Shown here: positions 13,092 to 14,686 of the stretch, in pieces
How the letters are laid out: every line of letters begins with the position of its first letter
How positions within the stretch are numbered: the stretch's first letter is position 1
Assembly (NCBI GenBank): GCA_029933755.1
Contig: JAOZNO010000015.1
Coordinates: forward strand, 1-14,686
Length of the DNA: 14,686 nt
Direction: 5' to 3'
Source: Bacteroidales bacterium
GTDB taxonomy: Bacteria > Bacteroidota > Bacteroidia > Bacteroidales > NBLH01
Notes under the pieces: generated by a model
The model's input: only the letters and a program-made list of their open reading frames with translations
The model's database searches: none
Told to the model about the DNA's origin: nothing
Translations under genes and position numbers: made by a program

Positions 13092-14186
13092 CTAATAATA
13101 ATTTACCGGATTTGTATTCTCTTCTGAAAAATAAAATGCAAAATTAGGGAATTTTTTCGTAAGAATATCATAAAACAGCTCTTTTGTAAACTGTTCGCTT
13201 TCATAATGACCGATATCCGCTATTAAAATTTGTTTTTCAGCATCAAAAAACTGATGATATTTAAAATCTCCTGTTATAAAAACATCAGATGATTTACTCA
13301 TTGCTTTTCCCAATAAAAAACTTCCACTTCCTCCGCAAACAGCTACTTTTCTTATGTTTTTTTCAAGGAATTGTGTATGCCTTATACAATTTATATTAAA
13401 AACTTCTTTTATTTTATCAAAAAATTCCTTCTCAGGAATGGGTTCTTCAAGTTCACCTATCATACCTGCTCCAATTTTTTCATAAACATTATCTAAAGGA
13501 TAAATATCATAAGCAACTTCTTCATAAGGGTGACTTTTTAATAATGCAGAAATAACATTTGATTGTTTATGTGCCGGAAAAATAGTTTCAAACCTTATTT
13601 CGCTTTCAAAATGGACTTTTCCCATCTCTCCAACATGTGGATTAGCACCTTCTTTAGCTCTAAATGAACCTTGACCATCCATATTATAAGAACAGTTATC
13701 ATAATTCCCAATATGACCTGCACCTGCCAAAAAGATCTCTTCTCTAACTTTTTCAAGATAATTGGTAGGTATAAAAGTTACCAACTTTTTTAATTCACCT
13801 TTTTGTGGCACTAAAACTTTGGTATTTATCAAATTAAGTTTCTCACATATTTTTGCATTTACTCCCACAGAAACATTATCAATATTTGTATGTGCAGCAT
13901 AAATGGCTATATCATTTTTAATAGCTTTTATTATTGTTCTTTCAATATAGTTTTTACCATTTATTTTTTTTAGACCCGAAAAAACAATCGGGTGGTGACT
14001 AATTACCATGTTTGCCCCACGATCAATAGCCTCTTGAATAACTTCTTCGGTTGTATCTATTGATAAAATTACTGCTGTACATTCATCATGTGGGTTACCT
14101 GTAATCAAACCTGCATTATCATAATTTTCCTGTAAGGATAGTGGAGCAACTTTTTCTATTTCACTGATAATTTCTTTAATTTTCAC
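13092..14186 (-). CDS. Nif3-family dinuclear metal-binding protein
   Basis: 364 residues, the long three-part form like Bacillus YqfO. Metal-binding residues are visible at both ends of the protein: His64-His65 in ISHHPIVF, AHTNID (His99 to Asp103), and GHYESE (His327, Glu329, Glu331). Between them, about residues 131-235, lies the PII/CutA1-like insert domain, recognisable by LVTFIP, GAGHIGNYDNCSY and ISALLKSHPYEEVAYDIYPL. Family knowledge: these proteins form hexameric toroids with two metals per subunit; some are annotated as GTP cyclohydrolase I type 2 homologues, though the physiological reaction is unsettled. It is upstream of and nearly touching the zinc-ribbon gene, and 115 bp downstream of the MerR-type gene. 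ATG start; all expected residues are present. Confidence 0.97.
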   Translation of the reverse strand: MKIKEIISEIEKVAPLSLQENYDNAGLITGNPHDECTAVILSIDTTEEVIQEAIDRGANMVISHHPIVFSGLKKINGKNYIERTIIKAIKNDIAIYAAHTNIDNVSVGVNAKICEKLNLINTKVLVPQKGELKKLVTFIPTNYLEKVREEIFLAGAGHIGNYDNCSYNMDGQGSFRAKEGANPHVGEMGKVHFESEIRFETIFPAHKQSNVISALLKSHPYEEVAYDIYPLDNVYEKIGAGMIGELEEPIPEKEFFDKIKEVFNINCIRHTQFLEKNIRKVAVCGGSGSFLLGKAMSKSSDVFITGDFKYHQFFDAEKQILIADIGHYESEQFTKELFYDILTKKFPNFAFYFSEENTNPVNYY

Positions 14187-14242
14187 TAGAATAAAATTAA
14201 GTTAAATCTTTGTTTTTCTGCCTACTTGCCAATTATATATTC

Positions 14243-14292
14243 AGACTTATCAAGTTTTGAAAACCTTGCAAGTCTTCTGCCAACTGAAGACT
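14243..14292 (-). promoter_or_regulatory. Mutually exclusive hairpins between merR-like gene and nif3
   Basis: In the leftward transcript the order is AGTCTTC (14292-14286), GAAGACT (14277-14271), then AAGTCT (14248-14243). The middle segment can pair with the first (7 bp, 8 nt loop) or with the third (6 bp, AGACTT/AAGTCT), with CAAG/CTTG (14254-14251 and 14268-14265) stacked inside the second form. No T-tract follows either. The structure starts about 10 nt after the merR-like stop. Attenuation or mRNA processing is conjecture. Confidence 0.35.
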
Positions 14293-14301
14293 GTCTACTT
14301 A

Positions 14302-14637
14302 TTATAATTCTTCCTTAATTTCAAGAAGCTGCTCTTTTATATCTTTAAGAGTTTTAATAATTTCAAAATTATTTATTGTGTCTTCTTTATTCTCACGTAG
14401 CTTTTTCTTGGCACCCTTTAAGGTCATTCCTCGTTCTTTTACAAGATGATAGATTATATGAAAATTTTCAATATCCGTTTTTGTAAAGAAGCGATTTCCT
14501 TTTTTATTTTTTTTTGGCTTAATAATCGAAAACTCTTTCTCCCAGTACCTTATTAATGATGCATTAACATTAAACATTGCAGCAACTTCGCCAATAGTAT
14601 AATATAGTTTATCCTGTTTTATTTCTTCCAAATCCAT
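14302..14637 (-). CDS. MerR-type HTH transcriptional regulator
   Basis: 111 residues from the ATG at 14635-14637. A MerR winged helix-turn-helix occupies about 12-80: YYTIGEVAAMFNVNASLIRYWEKEF (helix-turn-helix), then KPKKNKKGNRFFTKTDIENFHIIYHLVKERGMTLKGAKKKL. The last 25 or so residues (NNFEIIKTLKDIKEQLLEIKEEL) form a short coiled coil suited to dimerisation. There is no effector-binding domain and no cysteine for metal sensing, so the inducer is unknown. This compact MerR form is common and conserved in Bacteroidota. The frame has no stop between the ATG and the right edge (16 more codons), so a longer N-terminus is possible, but the MerR domain begins within ten residues of the chosen ATG and nothing is missing. 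Confidence 0.92.
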   Translation of the reverse strand: MDLEEIKQDKLYYTIGEVAAMFNVNASLIRYWEKEFSIIKPKKNKKGNRFFTKTDIENFHIIYHLVKERGMTLKGAKKKLRENKEDTINNFEIIKTLKDIKEQLLEIKEEL

Positions 14638-14686
14638 TAGTCTATTTTTTATGTCAAGAAGTTTTGTAAATTTAAGAAATTGCTCT
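14638..14686 (-). other. Right-edge flank, upstream of the merR-like gene
   Basis: 49 bp with no assignable gene. A minus-strand frame ending in TAA at 14651-14649 would give a C-terminus NFLNLQNFLT for a gene beyond the edge, but this is too short to support. No promoter box was found here. Confidence 0.3.

Overview
The window is a strongly AT-rich piece of a Bacteroidota chromosome, most likely from the Bacteroidales/Marinilabiliales side of the phylum (inference). The support is a set of type IX secretion system (T9SS) genes found only in this phylum, PorU's own C-terminal sorting domain, Bacteroidota-type -7 promoter boxes (TAnnTTTG), the near absence of Shine-Dalgarno sequences, and two lipoproteins. 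There are 12 protein-coding genes: one is cut by the left edge, and one (merR-like) is open in frame to the right edge. No rRNA, tRNA, CRISPR array or complete insertion sequence was seen.

Region 1 (1-8019) is a T9SS locus read divergently from a roughly 450 bp control region. Leftward run porP (outer-membrane PorP/SprF protein) and porK/gldK (ring lipoprotein, 3' end outside the window). Rightward run porU (the gingipain-fold C-terminal signal peptidase/sortase) and porV (the outer-membrane shuttle protein that works with PorU). Together they cover surface anchoring, the periplasmic ring and cargo processing. The control region holds a clustered TCATT array, a good porU promoter inside an 11 bp inverted repeat, and a possible 5' mRNA hairpin. 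Between porU and porV lies a 127 bp GC-rich inverted-repeat element flanked by 8 bp direct repeats, which looks like a non-autonomous transposable element.

Region 2 (8020-9607) carries rightward housekeeping genes: ispF (MEP isoprenoid pathway), a small CoA-binding Rossmann protein and a thioredoxin-like protein with a CNVC active site. The last has its own textbook promoter next to an octamer tandem repeat. A two-way terminator closes this run against the next one.

Region 3 (9608-14686) is all leftward. In order of transcription it holds a MerR-type regulator, a Nif3-family dinuclear-metal protein and a C4 zinc-ribbon coiled-coil protein (the last two 3 bp apart), a strong terminator, urocanate hydratase of the long type (no other hut gene in view), and a small lipoprotein of unknown function with an acidic patch after its lipidated cysteine.

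No wholly new multi-gene system is evident. The least explained items are non-coding: the TCATT array between the two T9SS arms, the inverted repeats over several -7 boxes, the MITE-like element between porU and porV, the paired palindromes before ispF, and mutually exclusive hairpins between merR and nif3.
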